Below are positions 55,133 to 61,994 of a stretch of 61,994 nt of DNA, in pieces. The notes beneath the pieces were generated by a model, which saw only the letters and a list, made by a program, of their open reading frames with translations, did not search any database and was not told the DNA's origin. Within the stretch, counting starts at the first letter, position 1; each line of letters opens with the position of its first letter. The position numbers and the translations under genes were made by a program. This DNA comes from Bacteroidales bacterium (GTDB lineage: Bacteria > Bacteroidota > Bacteroidia > Bacteroidales > UBA12077), in the NCBI GenBank assembly GCA_021108325.1, contig JAIORB010000030.1, positions 1-61,994 of the forward strand. The letters are read 5' to 3'.

Positions 55133-55705
55133 ATGGAATATATAATTATTATCATATCGGCAATATTTGTTAATAATATTTTATTAGCACAATTCCTTGG
55201 CGTTTGTCCATTTATAGGTGTTTCAAGTAAAGTAGAAACTTCCATTGGAATGGCTGGGGCGGTTACCTTTGTAATGGTTATTGCAACAATTGTTACATAT
55301 TTACTTCAGAAATATGTTTTAGATGCATTTGGAATTGCATTTATGCAAACCATTACATTTATTCTTGTAATTGCATCTTTAGTACAGTTAGTCGAAATTA
55401 TATTAAAGAAAGTGAGTCCTGCTTTATACCAGGCGTTAGGAATTTTCTTACCATTAATTACAACAAATTGTGCAGTATTAGGTGTTGCTATTTTAGCAGT
55501 ACAAAAAGATTATAATTTACTTGGAAGCGTTGTTTTTGCCATTTCTAATGCTATTGGTTTTGGTTTAGCTTTAGTAATATTTGCAGGATTACGGGAGCAT
55601 TTAGATATGGTTAACATTCCAAAAGGAATGAAAGGAGTTCCTATTGCTTTTATTGTTGCAGGCTTATTAGCTCTTGCATTTATGGGATTTGCAGGAATCG
55701 TTTAA
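55133..55705 (+). CDS. rnfA: Rnf complex subunit RnfA
   Basis: A 190-residue integral membrane subunit with six helices, the topological mirror of Rnf[21 protein letters not shown] and [19 protein letters not shown] carry the conserved cysteines. It is the last rnf gene and is followed by a terminator, which closes the order rseC-B-C-D-(IVP)-G-E-A. Confidence 0.97.
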   Translation: MEYIIIIISAIFVNNILLAQFLGVCPFIGVSSKVETSIGMAGAVTFVMVIATIVTYLLQKYVLDAFGIAFMQTITFILVIASLVQLVEIILKKVSPALYQALGIFLPLITTNCAVLGVAILAVQKDYNLLGSVVFAISNAIGFGLALVIFAGLREHLDMVNIPKGMKGVPIAFIVAGLLALAFMGFAGIV

Positions 55706-55728
55706 ATATCATATAAATAATATTTTAT

Positions 55729-55757
55729 AAAGAGTGACCAATATGGTTACTCTTTTT
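55729..55757 (+). terminator. Terminator of the Rnf operon
   Basis: AGAGTGACC pairs with GGTTACTCT across AATAT, with one G-U pair, and is followed by five T. It begins 25 bases after the rnfA stop. Confidence 0.8.
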
Positions 55758-55839
55758 ATTTTATTATGTATTTATTTTTTTTATATTGTCCCGGGCTTAA
55801 TTTCATCTTATATCTTGTAATAATACATTTTTTAATAAA

Positions 55840-56235
55840 ATGAATAATCAAAAAGAATTTATTTGGTCGGGAAAAACTATTTTGATTGTTGAAGACTCTG
55901 TTGTATCGTATAAGCTATTAACAAAATTTTTAAAAGATACCCAGGTTAAATTTCTTTATGCTTCAGATGGTGAACAAGCCGTTAATATTTGTGAAAATAA
56001 TGAACAGGTTGATCTGGTGTTAATGGACATCCAGTTACCAATTTTAGATGGTCTGGAAGCGACGAATCAGATAAAAAAATGTAAACCGGGATTACCAATT
56101 ATTGCCCAAACTGCTAATGCAATGGACGATGATAAACCCAAAATTATTGCAGCAGGATGCGATGATTACGTTTCAAAGCCAATTAACCGTTTGGAGCTAC
56201 TTCAAAAAATTCATAAATTTCTTAAGCCGAATTAA
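55840..56235 (+). CDS. Single-domain response regulator (receiver only)
   Basis: A 131-residue receiver domain with Glu18/Asp19 in the acidic pocket, phospho-acceptor Asp63 (LMDIQLP), Thr91 and Lys113 (VSKPIN). There is no output domain. It resembles the receiver at 15976-16401 in size and style, and both look like hybrid-kinase receivers on their own. No kinase is adjacent. It sits between the Rnf terminator and a hairpin before the convergent B12 operon, so it is probably monocistronic. Confidence 0.9.
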   Translation: MNNQKEFIWSGKTILIVEDSVVSYKLLTKFLKDTQVKFLYASDGEQAVNICENNEQVDLVLMDIQLPILDGLEATNQIKKCKPGLPIIAQTANAMDDDKPKIIAAGCDDYVSKPINRLELLQKIHKFLKPN

Positions 56236-56282
56236 TAAGAAATTATTGATTACGGTGTATTCACGATAAGTTTAAAGATAAT

Positions 56283-56314
56283 GAAGGGAGATAATTGTTT
56301 TTTTATCTCCCTTC
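56283..56314 (+). terminator. Hairpin after the response regulator
   Basis: A perfect 12-bp stem GAAGGGAGATAA/TTATCTCCCTTC encloses an 8-base loop. The T tract is weak on the plus strand. It lies between convergent genes. Confidence 0.65.
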
Positions 56315-56381
56315 TCTTATTATATATCACCCCTTAAGATGGAGTATTGTAAATTTTTAATAAATAATTTACAAACAAGAA

Positions 56382-57806
56382 TTAATTAAACGTTATTCCT
56401 GCAGGATAAGTTCCTAAATTGCCATCAGGGAAATCCAGTTCGGTACCGGTTGATGAATACACAAACATTTCTCCCGAATAAGTCCACATATCATCAAGTA
56501 AAATATATATATTATTTGTTTCGGGGTCAACATTAAATCCGTACAACATTGAGTATGAACTAAATTTGTCGTAAATATTCACAATTTCATTAATTTCTTC
56601 TGAAGATATATCTAAAGAAAATATTTTTGCATCTTGAGTAGTATAACCTACTATATAAGCATAGGTGAAAAATAATTTTGTGCCATCTTCTCCGATAGCC
56701 AAACGTGGAAACCAGTCAGTCCCGTCTCCAATTTGTATTGGCGTTTCAGCAGAGTTGTCAGAAACATCAATTTTAACTATTGAAGAAGTTCCGGTACACA
56801 TAACCCAAACATCGCCGTTTGTATCTTTTACAAGATTAGTAGGAGCCTGGCCAACAGTAACATTTTTAACTTTCTGGTCGGTACTGACATCAATAACACT
56901 TACTGTACTGTCGGGCATGTCAGCCCAGGAGTTTCCCTGGTTCGAAACATAAACAAAATTGCCAGATGAAATTATATTTTCAGGATATTTACCAATATCA
57001 ATTGTTTCTGTAATGCTATAAGATTCAGTATTAATTACATGTACTTTCCCTTCTGTTGTTCCGGCACTTACATAAGCTTTTCCGTTTGCGCCAACAATAT
57101 ATCTCGGGTAATTTACTTCAATTGTTGCAATTGATTCAAAAGTTCTCATATTAACTACTTCAATCTTATTTGAATTATTAACAACAATATATCCTTCTTC
57201 TCCTATAACCGTGAAGCATTGTACAATGTCGCCCGGAGAATTGCCGTTTGCTTCTTCAAACAAACCGCATATCAATTCGTTTGTTTCAGGATTATAATAA
57301 TTTATTGAACCATTATTATTGCCATAAATTCCTTCGCTTGTAATAAATATTCCGTGCAAATAGCCGGTTTGTTCAGACAAATTATTCGATATGCCTTCTT
57401 CAGATGCTAACATTGCCAAACCCAGTACATCAAAAACACTTTGCTCATCAACAGGTTTTATAGTTAAAATTTCATTTCCGTAAAAAACAGAGGAGCTTGT
57501 AATAGTAATAATTGCAGAATCGGCTCCTGCAATATGACTAAGTGTATATTCCGCATCAATTTCACTATCTCCTGTAATTGAAATAATAAAATCAGAAGTT
57601 TCAAGATTACCGGTCATATCAGCATTTGCATAAACCGCTTCACTAAAAATAACTTTTGCAGATAAATTATCATTCGACATTTCAACACTTACAAAAGTTG
57701 GCGAAAGATTAATATCTTCATCATCATCTTCGCAGGAAGTAAAACTAATAACTATGCCTGTAAACAACACAGCTAACAAATAATTTAATAAACTTAATTT
57801 TTTCAT
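56382..57806 (-). CDS. BtuG-like surface lipoprotein with beta-propeller
   Basis: A 474-residue lipoprotein. The signal sequence ends in a lipobox-like FTSC, followed by EDDDED, an acidic run after the lipid cysteine that acts as a surface-export signal in Bacteroidota. Residues about 35-145 form a bacterial Ig-like domain. Residues 150-474 form a YncE-like beta-propeller with repeats such as GEEGYIVVNNSNKIEVVNM, GKAYVSAG and VSVIDVSTDQKVKNVTVG. In Bacteroides the B12-binding surface protein BtuG is a YncE-like propeller lipoprotein paired with BtuB. Here it is 45 bases behind a BtuB-like receptor under a B12 riboswitch, so the same role is likely. The extra Ig-like domain is a variation. Confidence 0.8.
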   Translation of the reverse strand: MKKLSLLNYLLAVLFTGIVISFTSCEDDDEDINLSPTFVSVEMSNDNLSAKVIFSEAVYANADMTGNLETSDFIISITGDSEIDAEYTLSHIAGADSAIITITSSSVFYGNEILTIKPVDEQSVFDVLGLAMLASEEGISNNLSEQTGYLHGIFITSEGIYGNNNGSINYYNPETNELICGLFEEANGNSPGDIVQCFTVIGEEGYIVVNNSNKIEVVNMRTFESIATIEVNYPRYIVGANGKAYVSAGTTEGKVHVINTESYSITETIDIGKYPENIISSGNFVYVSNQGNSWADMPDSTVSVIDVSTDQKVKNVTVGQAPTNLVKDTNGDVWVMCTGTSSIVKIDVSDNSAETPIQIGDGTDWFPRLAIGEDGTKLFFTYAYIVGYTTQDAKIFSLDISSEEINEIVNIYDKFSSYSMLYGFNVDPETNNIYILLDDMWTYSGEMFVYSSTGTELDFPDGNLGTYPAGITFN

Positions 57807-57851
57807 GATTAATTTGATTTTAGTTATTGATTAACGTTATTTATAAAATAT

Positions 57852-59765
57852 TTAATTAAAAACATCTATTCCCAGGCTTAAATAATATGCTCTTCCGGGC
57901 ATAGGAAGCTCTGTCATAACCTGGTACTCTGTATTAAATATGTTTAATATTTTAAATTGAATATTGCCTCCTGATTTTTTAAACCTGAAATTTGAACCTA
58001 AATATAAATTTGAGATTGTATAACCCGATAGTTCGCTGCTATTATTAGCAGTAGTATAATATTTCCCCGAGTAACTTATATTATAACCAATATAAAACCT
58101 GCGATAAAGGATATTTAGCGTTCCTTTTATTTCATTAAACGGAACATAAAATAATTGTTTGTTTTCAAGATTCTCATTGTCGGTATCTTTATTTGTTGAT
58201 TTTGTATATGAATAGTTTATACTGGTTTTAATTAAAAAGTCAGTATTAAATTTATGATCAAAACTAAGTGATGATTCTATTCCTCTTGATAATACTTTGT
58301 TAAAATTTTGCGGGCCAAACATTCCCATCCATTGAATAAGGTTATTTATTTCTGAATAATAAACAGTTGTTTGAAACGACAGGCCTTTTAGTTTGTTAAA
58401 TGGCAGATATTTTAATCCAAATTCACTGCTCCACCCTTCTTCGGGTAAAAGATCGGGATTGCCGGCATTAGGCCAGTATTTGTCATTAAAAGTCGGGCGG
58501 CGAAATTTATCGGAATAGTTTGCTCTTATAAAAAGCTTGTTTTTTTGTACTTCATACCTAAGTCCTGCCGAAAATAGAAGTTTAGGGTTTATGTCTGTAT
58601 TATATTCTTTTCGAAAGGAGATGTTGGATATTAAATTTGAAAAATTAAATTTAGCAGCACCAATAAAAGCAACATCCTGCTCATTAACAATATTTTCGTA
58701 AGCAGAAACATCGGCTTCTTTAAATGCATAATTACCTCCGCAATCAATAATAATATTATCAGAAAAATAATAACGATAATTTATTTCATTATATGAACAT
58801 TTTGTTTTTATTTCAGAATAAATAAAATAGTCATTATCATCAGCATTTGTTTTATCTGTATATAGCTGATAATCGTCAAAATAAGCAATATTTATTTTTA
58901 AGCTTGATTTCTCGAAAACATTTGTCCATTTAATGTATGATTTAAAAGTCCGGTCGTTTTGAAATTGATTGCTCTCAGTAGTTACACCAAGAATGTTAGG
59001 TATTTCTTTATCTTTATCCTGATACCATATCCCTGCTGCAATTGTGTTTTTACCCGGAAGCCTGAGATAAATATTCTGAACCGTTCCTTTATTTTCAAGC
59101 TTGTTATGTTCGCGGTGTAAAATTGTATCCGGCCTGGAATCGTAATATGTAAAATCATTTTCGGCATGTTGAAGAAATCCGTAAATATTATACCGGAATT
59201 TATTATTTCCGAATTTCATTTTCAGGCCGTACCTTTGGTTATTAAAACTGCCAAATTCTGAAGAAAACCGGATATTAGTTTTATTATTCCAGTCAGGAGT
59301 ATTAATTAAATTTATTGATCCCCCAAAAGTACCGCTTCCATGTAGAGAACCTGCTGCTCCTTTTGTTATGTTAATATTGTCAGTCATATCAACCGAAATA
59401 TTCGATAAATCCATTGTTCCGAGGGTTATTGAATTAATAGGGAAACCGTTCCAGTTTACTTGTGTGTGATTTGAACCGCTTCCACGTAACGAAATAGTTG
59501 AAAGCGAACCTGTACTGCCATAGGATTTTATAAATACAGGAGACAAAACAGATAATAATTCTCCTAAGTTTGATGAATAATTCATCAACAAACTTAGCGT
59601 GTCTATTTCTATAAGTTGATTATCTTCTGAAAAAAAGCTTGTTCTTGATCCTGTAAACGTAACTTCCGGAATCGTATATACCAATAAAGTATCAATACTT
59701 TGTCCTGTAGAATAAAAAGAACAAAAAATAAATAAAACAAATAAATAAAATTTTCTGATCAACAT
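57852..59765 (-). CDS. btuB: TonB-dependent vitamin B12 receptor, BtuB-like
   Basis: A 637-residue outer-membrane receptor. It has a signal peptide (LFVLFIFCSFYSTG, about 1-21), a plug domain with VTFTGSR near residue 35, LSTISLRGSGSNHTQVNWNG and GAAGSLHGSGTFGGSINLI, and a 22-strand-type barrel ending in YYLSLGIDVFN. A SusC-type N-terminal carboxypeptidase-like domain is absent, so it is BtuB- or siderophore-sized. The cobalamin riboswitch directly upstream identifies the substrate as B12 or a relative. Energy would come from an ExbB-ExbD-TonB system such as that at 18.7-20.6 kb. Confidence 0.9.
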   Translation of the reverse strand: MLIRKFYLFVLFIFCSFYSTGQSIDTLLVYTIPEVTFTGSRTSFFSEDNQLIEIDTLSLLMNYSSNLGELLSVLSPVFIKSYGSTGSLSTISLRGSGSNHTQVNWNGFPINSITLGTMDLSNISVDMTDNINITKGAAGSLHGSGTFGGSINLINTPDWNNKTNIRFSSEFGSFNNQRYGLKMKFGNNKFRYNIYGFLQHAENDFTYYDSRPDTILHREHNKLENKGTVQNIYLRLPGKNTIAAGIWYQDKDKEIPNILGVTTESNQFQNDRTFKSYIKWTNVFEKSSLKINIAYFDDYQLYTDKTNADDNDYFIYSEIKTKCSYNEINYRYYFSDNIIIDCGGNYAFKEADVSAYENIVNEQDVAFIGAAKFNFSNLISNISFRKEYNTDINPKLLFSAGLRYEVQKNKLFIRANYSDKFRRPTFNDKYWPNAGNPDLLPEEGWSSEFGLKYLPFNKLKGLSFQTTVYYSEINNLIQWMGMFGPQNFNKVLSRGIESSLSFDHKFNTDFLIKTSINYSYTKSTNKDTDNENLENKQLFYVPFNEIKGTLNILYRRFYIGYNISYSGKYYTTANNSSELSGYTISNLYLGSNFRFKKSGGNIQFKILNIFNTEYQVMTELPMPGRAYYLSLGIDVFN

Positions 59766-59814
59766 TTTATCAAATTCAATGTTTACTCCCGAACATTAAT
59801 ATAATGTGGTTTTA

Positions 59815-59990
59815 ATGGCAGGTTTTCTGACTTACTCTTATTTCAAACGCCTTCCCACCGTATAAATCGGCAGTGGCAAAGAATGTTTGAAACTTTTATC
59901 AAGAGATTACAGCAGCGGGTACTGTTCAGGAATTCCTGTTTTTATACAGGGCACCTGATTCCCTTTTAATTCCAAAAACATAAAACGTTT
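59815..59990 (-). promoter_or_regulatory. Cobalamin riboswitch
   Basis: On the minus strand the leader contains GGGAATCAGGTGCC, then CCCGCTGCTGTAA, the B12-box region GCCACTGCC followed by GGTGGGAAGGCG, and AGTCAGAAAACCTGCC, in the order of the cobalamin riboswitch consensus. It ends about 50 bases before the btuB start codon, so B12 binding would reduce expression of the receptor and the lipoprotein. No separate terminator stem is obvious, which suggests translational control (inference). Confidence 0.95.
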
Positions 59991-60010
59991 TTGAAAAACC
60001 ATTTCAGCAG

Positions 60011-60041
60011 CAAATATAAATACTTTTTTAATTATTACAAT
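60011..60041 (-). promoter_or_regulatory. Promoter of the B12-uptake operon
   Basis: The minus strand reads ATTG (60041-60038), 19 bases, then TATATTTG (60018-60011). The -7 box is a perfect TAnnTTTG, the -33 box has one mismatch to TTTG, and the spacing is ideal. Transcription would start just before the riboswitch. Confidence 0.65.
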
Positions 60042-60088
60042 TAATTCTTGTTAATTCATTATTTTAGCTTCCCTATAAATAAAAAAAC

Positions 60089-61994
60089 ATGAACGAAAAT
60101 CATATCTTAAAAATATCAACCAGCCTTTCTGTAAAAGACTGGCAGGTAAAAAATACAATTCAATTATTTGATGAGGGGGCAACAATGCCTTTTATTAGTA
60201 GGTATAGAAAAGAGGCAACAGGAAGTTTAGATGAAGTTCAGATTGCCGCAATAAAGGATCAGTTTACAAAACTATTAGAAATTGATAGCAGGAGAGAGAC
60301 AATTCTAAAATCAATTGATGAGCAGGGGAAGTTAACAGATGATTTGAAAAAACGTATTGAGGAAGCCCAAACTTTAACAGAACTTGAAGATATTTATTTG
60401 CCGTATAAACAAAAAAAGAAAACCAGGGCCACAAAAGCTAAAGAAAAAGGATTGGAGCCCTTGGCTAAAATAATAATGAAACAGCAAGAGCTTAATATTA
60501 TTAGTAAAGCTGAGCAATTTATTAATGATGAAATTCCTTCTGTTGATGATGCCTTGCAAGGAGCTCGTGATATTGTTGCTGAATGGATTAACGAAAACGA
60601 AAGAGCACGTAATAGTATTCGTCGTTTATTTCAACATGAATCAAAAATTCAATCCAAAGCAATTAAAGGGAAAGAACTTGAAGGAATAAAGTTTAAAGAT
60701 TATTTTGAGTGGGAGGAACCATTAAAACGCTGCCCTTCGCATAGATTATTAGCAATGCGCCGAGGCGAAAATGAAGGTTTTCTGAAAATTACAATTTCCC
60801 CTGATGAGGAAAAGGCTTTAGAAATATTGGAAAATCAATTTGTTAGTGGGGTATATGATGTTTCGGAACAAGTACGTGAAGCTGTTAAAGATAGTTATAA
60901 ACGACTCTTGTCTTCTTCAATGGAAACAGAATTTAAGAATTCATCAAAAGACATTGCAGATGAAGAGGCAATTAAAGTTTTTGCTGATAACTTACGACAG
61001 CTTTTATTAGCTCCGCCGCTTGGACAAAAGAATATTTTGGCAATAGATCCCGGGTATAGAACCGGTTGTAAAATGGTGTGTATTGATACTCAGGGTAATT
61101 TATTACATAACGAAACTATCTATCCGCATCAACCGCAAAATGAGAAAGGAATGGCTATGAAAAAGATCGATTCAATGGTCGAAACTTTTAAAATTGATGC
61201 CATTGCTATTGGTAATGGAACTGCCAGTCGTGAAACTGAAGCTTTAGTTAAAAGGATTAGATTTTCAAAGGATGTGAGAGTTTTTGTTGTTAGTGAAGAT
61301 GGAGCATCAATTTATTCGGCATCATCGGTTGCACGCGAAGAATTTCCTGAATATGATGTAACCGTGCGTGGTGCTGTGTCTATTGGTCGCAGGTTAATGG
61401 ACCCCCTGGCAGAACTTGTTAAAATAGATCCCAAGTCAATTGGTGTAGGGCAATATCAACATGATGTGGATCAAAATAAACTAAAAGGCAAGTTGGATCA
61501 GGTTGTTGAAAGTAGTGTAAATAATATCGGTGTTAATTTAAATACTTCAAGTAAGCACTTGTTAACTTATATTTCAGGTCTTGGTCCGCAGTTAGCAAAA
61601 AATATTGTTGATTACAGGAAAGAAAATGGAGCTTTCAACTCAAGGAAAGAATTGCAAAAAGTAAAAAGAATGGGCGATAAAGCTTTTCAGCAGGCTGCAG
61701 GATTTTTAAGAATAGATAAAGCTGAAAATCCATTGGATAATAGTGCTGTTCATCCTGAAAGCTATCATATTGTAGAAAAAATGGCTTCGGACTTAAACTG
61801 TGAAGTGATAGATATAATTAAAAATGAAGATCTCAGGAAACAAATAAAATTAGAAAATTACATATCAAAAGACGTAGGATTACCAACCTTAAATGATATT
61901 ATTAAAGAATTGGCAAAACCTGGTCGTGATCCTCGTCAGGGTATAAAAGTTTTTGAGTTTGCTGAAGGAATCCATAAAATTGAAGATTTGCATG
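60089..61994 (+). CDS. tex: Tex-family RNA-binding protein, cut by window end
   Basis: The frame opens at ATG 60089 and continues past the last base, giving 635 residues of a protein usually of 700-780. The N-terminal helical Tex domain has TMPFISRYRKEATGSLDEVQ and LEDIYLPYKQKKKTRA. The YqgF-like RNase-H fold has AIDPGYRTGCK and AIAIGNGTASRETE. Helix-hairpin-helix repeats follow (YISGLGPQLAKNIVDYR), with GVGQYQHDVDQ just before them. The C-terminal S1 RNA-binding domain lies outside the window. Tex influences transcription and RNA handling by a poorly defined route. It diverges from the B12 operon. Confidence 0.95.
   Translation, partial: MNENHILKISTSLSVKDWQVKNTIQLFDEGATMPFISRYRKEATGSLDEVQIAAIKDQFTKLLEIDSRRETILKSIDEQGKLTDDLKKRIEEAQTLTELEDIYLPYKQKKKTRATKAKEKGLEPLAKIIMKQQELNIISKAEQFINDEIPSVDDALQGARDIVAEWINENERARNSIRRLFQHESKIQSKAIKGKELEGIKFKDYFEWEEPLKRCPSHRLLAMRRGENEGFLKITISPDEEKALEILENQFVSGVYDVSEQVREAVKDSYKRLLSSSMETEFKNSSKDIADEEAIKVFADNLRQLLLAPPLGQKNILAIDPGYRTGCKMVCIDTQGNLLHNETIYPHQPQNEKGMAMKKIDSMVETFKIDAIAIGNGTASRETEALVKRIRFSKDVRVFVVSEDGASIYSASSVAREEFPEYDVTVRGAVSIGRRLMDPLAELVKIDPKSIGVGQYQHDVDQNKLKGKLDQVVESSVNNIGVNLNTSSKHLLTYISGLGPQLAKNIVDYRKENGAFNSRKELQKVKRMGDKAFQQAAGFLRIDKAENPLDNSAVHPESYHIVEKMASDLNCEVIDIIKNEDLRKQIKLENYISKDVGLPTLNDIIKELAKPGRDPRQGIKVFEFAEGIHKIEDLH

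Noticed and set aside
60374..60559. 61-residue minus-strand frame near the window end
   Set aside because: It is antisense to the N-terminal domain of tex, which is only missed as a full frame because the window cuts it.
1..61994. tRNA, rRNA, prophage or transposase genes
   Set aside because: I looked through the intergenic gaps and the reading frames and found no cloverleaf, rRNA-like stretch, integrase, transposase or phage protein; by-eye reading could still miss a diverged tRNA.

Overview
This AT-rich window looks like part of a Bacteroidota chromosome, most like Bacteroidales/Marinilabiliales. The evidence is a type IX secretion (gliding-motility type) C-terminal domain, TAnnTTTG-type -7 promoter boxes, an RseC-RnfBCDGEA cluster, a BtuB/BtuG-like B12 locus, the divergent tamB/tsaD pair, and many short palindromic intergenic repeats. 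I saw no rRNA, tRNA, CRISPR array, prophage or transposase gene. The taxonomic call is inferred from gene content only.

Layout. 1-8.4 kb, minus strand: purA (cut by the window edge), a Fur-family regulator, a bifunctional Rel/SpoT, a T9SS-exported protein, and a two-gene M16 peptidase pair (one catalytic, one non-catalytic). 8.4-8.7 kb: a 166-bp element with terminal inverted repeats and a 28-codon ORF. 8.7-14.4 kb: three tandem ClC-family genes with CBS domains whose filter motifs become progressively less canonical. 14.5-20.6 kb: Yip1-like and small membrane proteins, an orphan response regulator, glyA, a TSUP permease and an ExbB-ExbD-TonB module. 20.7-26.2 kb: tamB, divergent from tsaD. 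26.2-34.5 kb: an MFS carrier, a Cache-like sensor without an output domain, a membrane protein, yaaA, a DUF5063/3'-5' exonuclease pair, an RlmI-type methyltransferase and an LVIVD-repeat protein. 34.5-49.5 kb: recQ, guaB, three consecutive SurA/parvulin-type periplasmic chaperones, an OstA/LptA-like protein, DUF2795, a PduO-type cobalamin adenosyltransferase, a LolD/MacB-type ATPase, a methyltransferase, recG and a DUF3108 protein. 49.6-55.7 kb: the Rnf operon, interrupted by a four-helix-bundle (IVP-like) gene. 55.8-60.0 kb: a second orphan response regulator, then a B12-uptake operon (BtuB-like receptor and BtuG-like propeller lipoprotein) behind a cobalamin riboswitch with a recognisable promoter. 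60.1 kb to the end: tex, cut by the window edge.

How the genes fit together. Much of the window serves the cell envelope: a Ton motor, a TonB-dependent B12 receptor, TamB, periplasmic chaperones, an OstA-like protein and a LolD-like ATPase. Energy and ion handling is represented by the Rnf pump and the ClC triplet. The cobalamin adenosyltransferase could use B12 imported by the riboswitch-controlled operon. The least explained parts are the 166-bp element, the degenerating ClC triplet, the gene inserted in the Rnf operon, and a 49-bp leader shared by two unlinked envelope genes.
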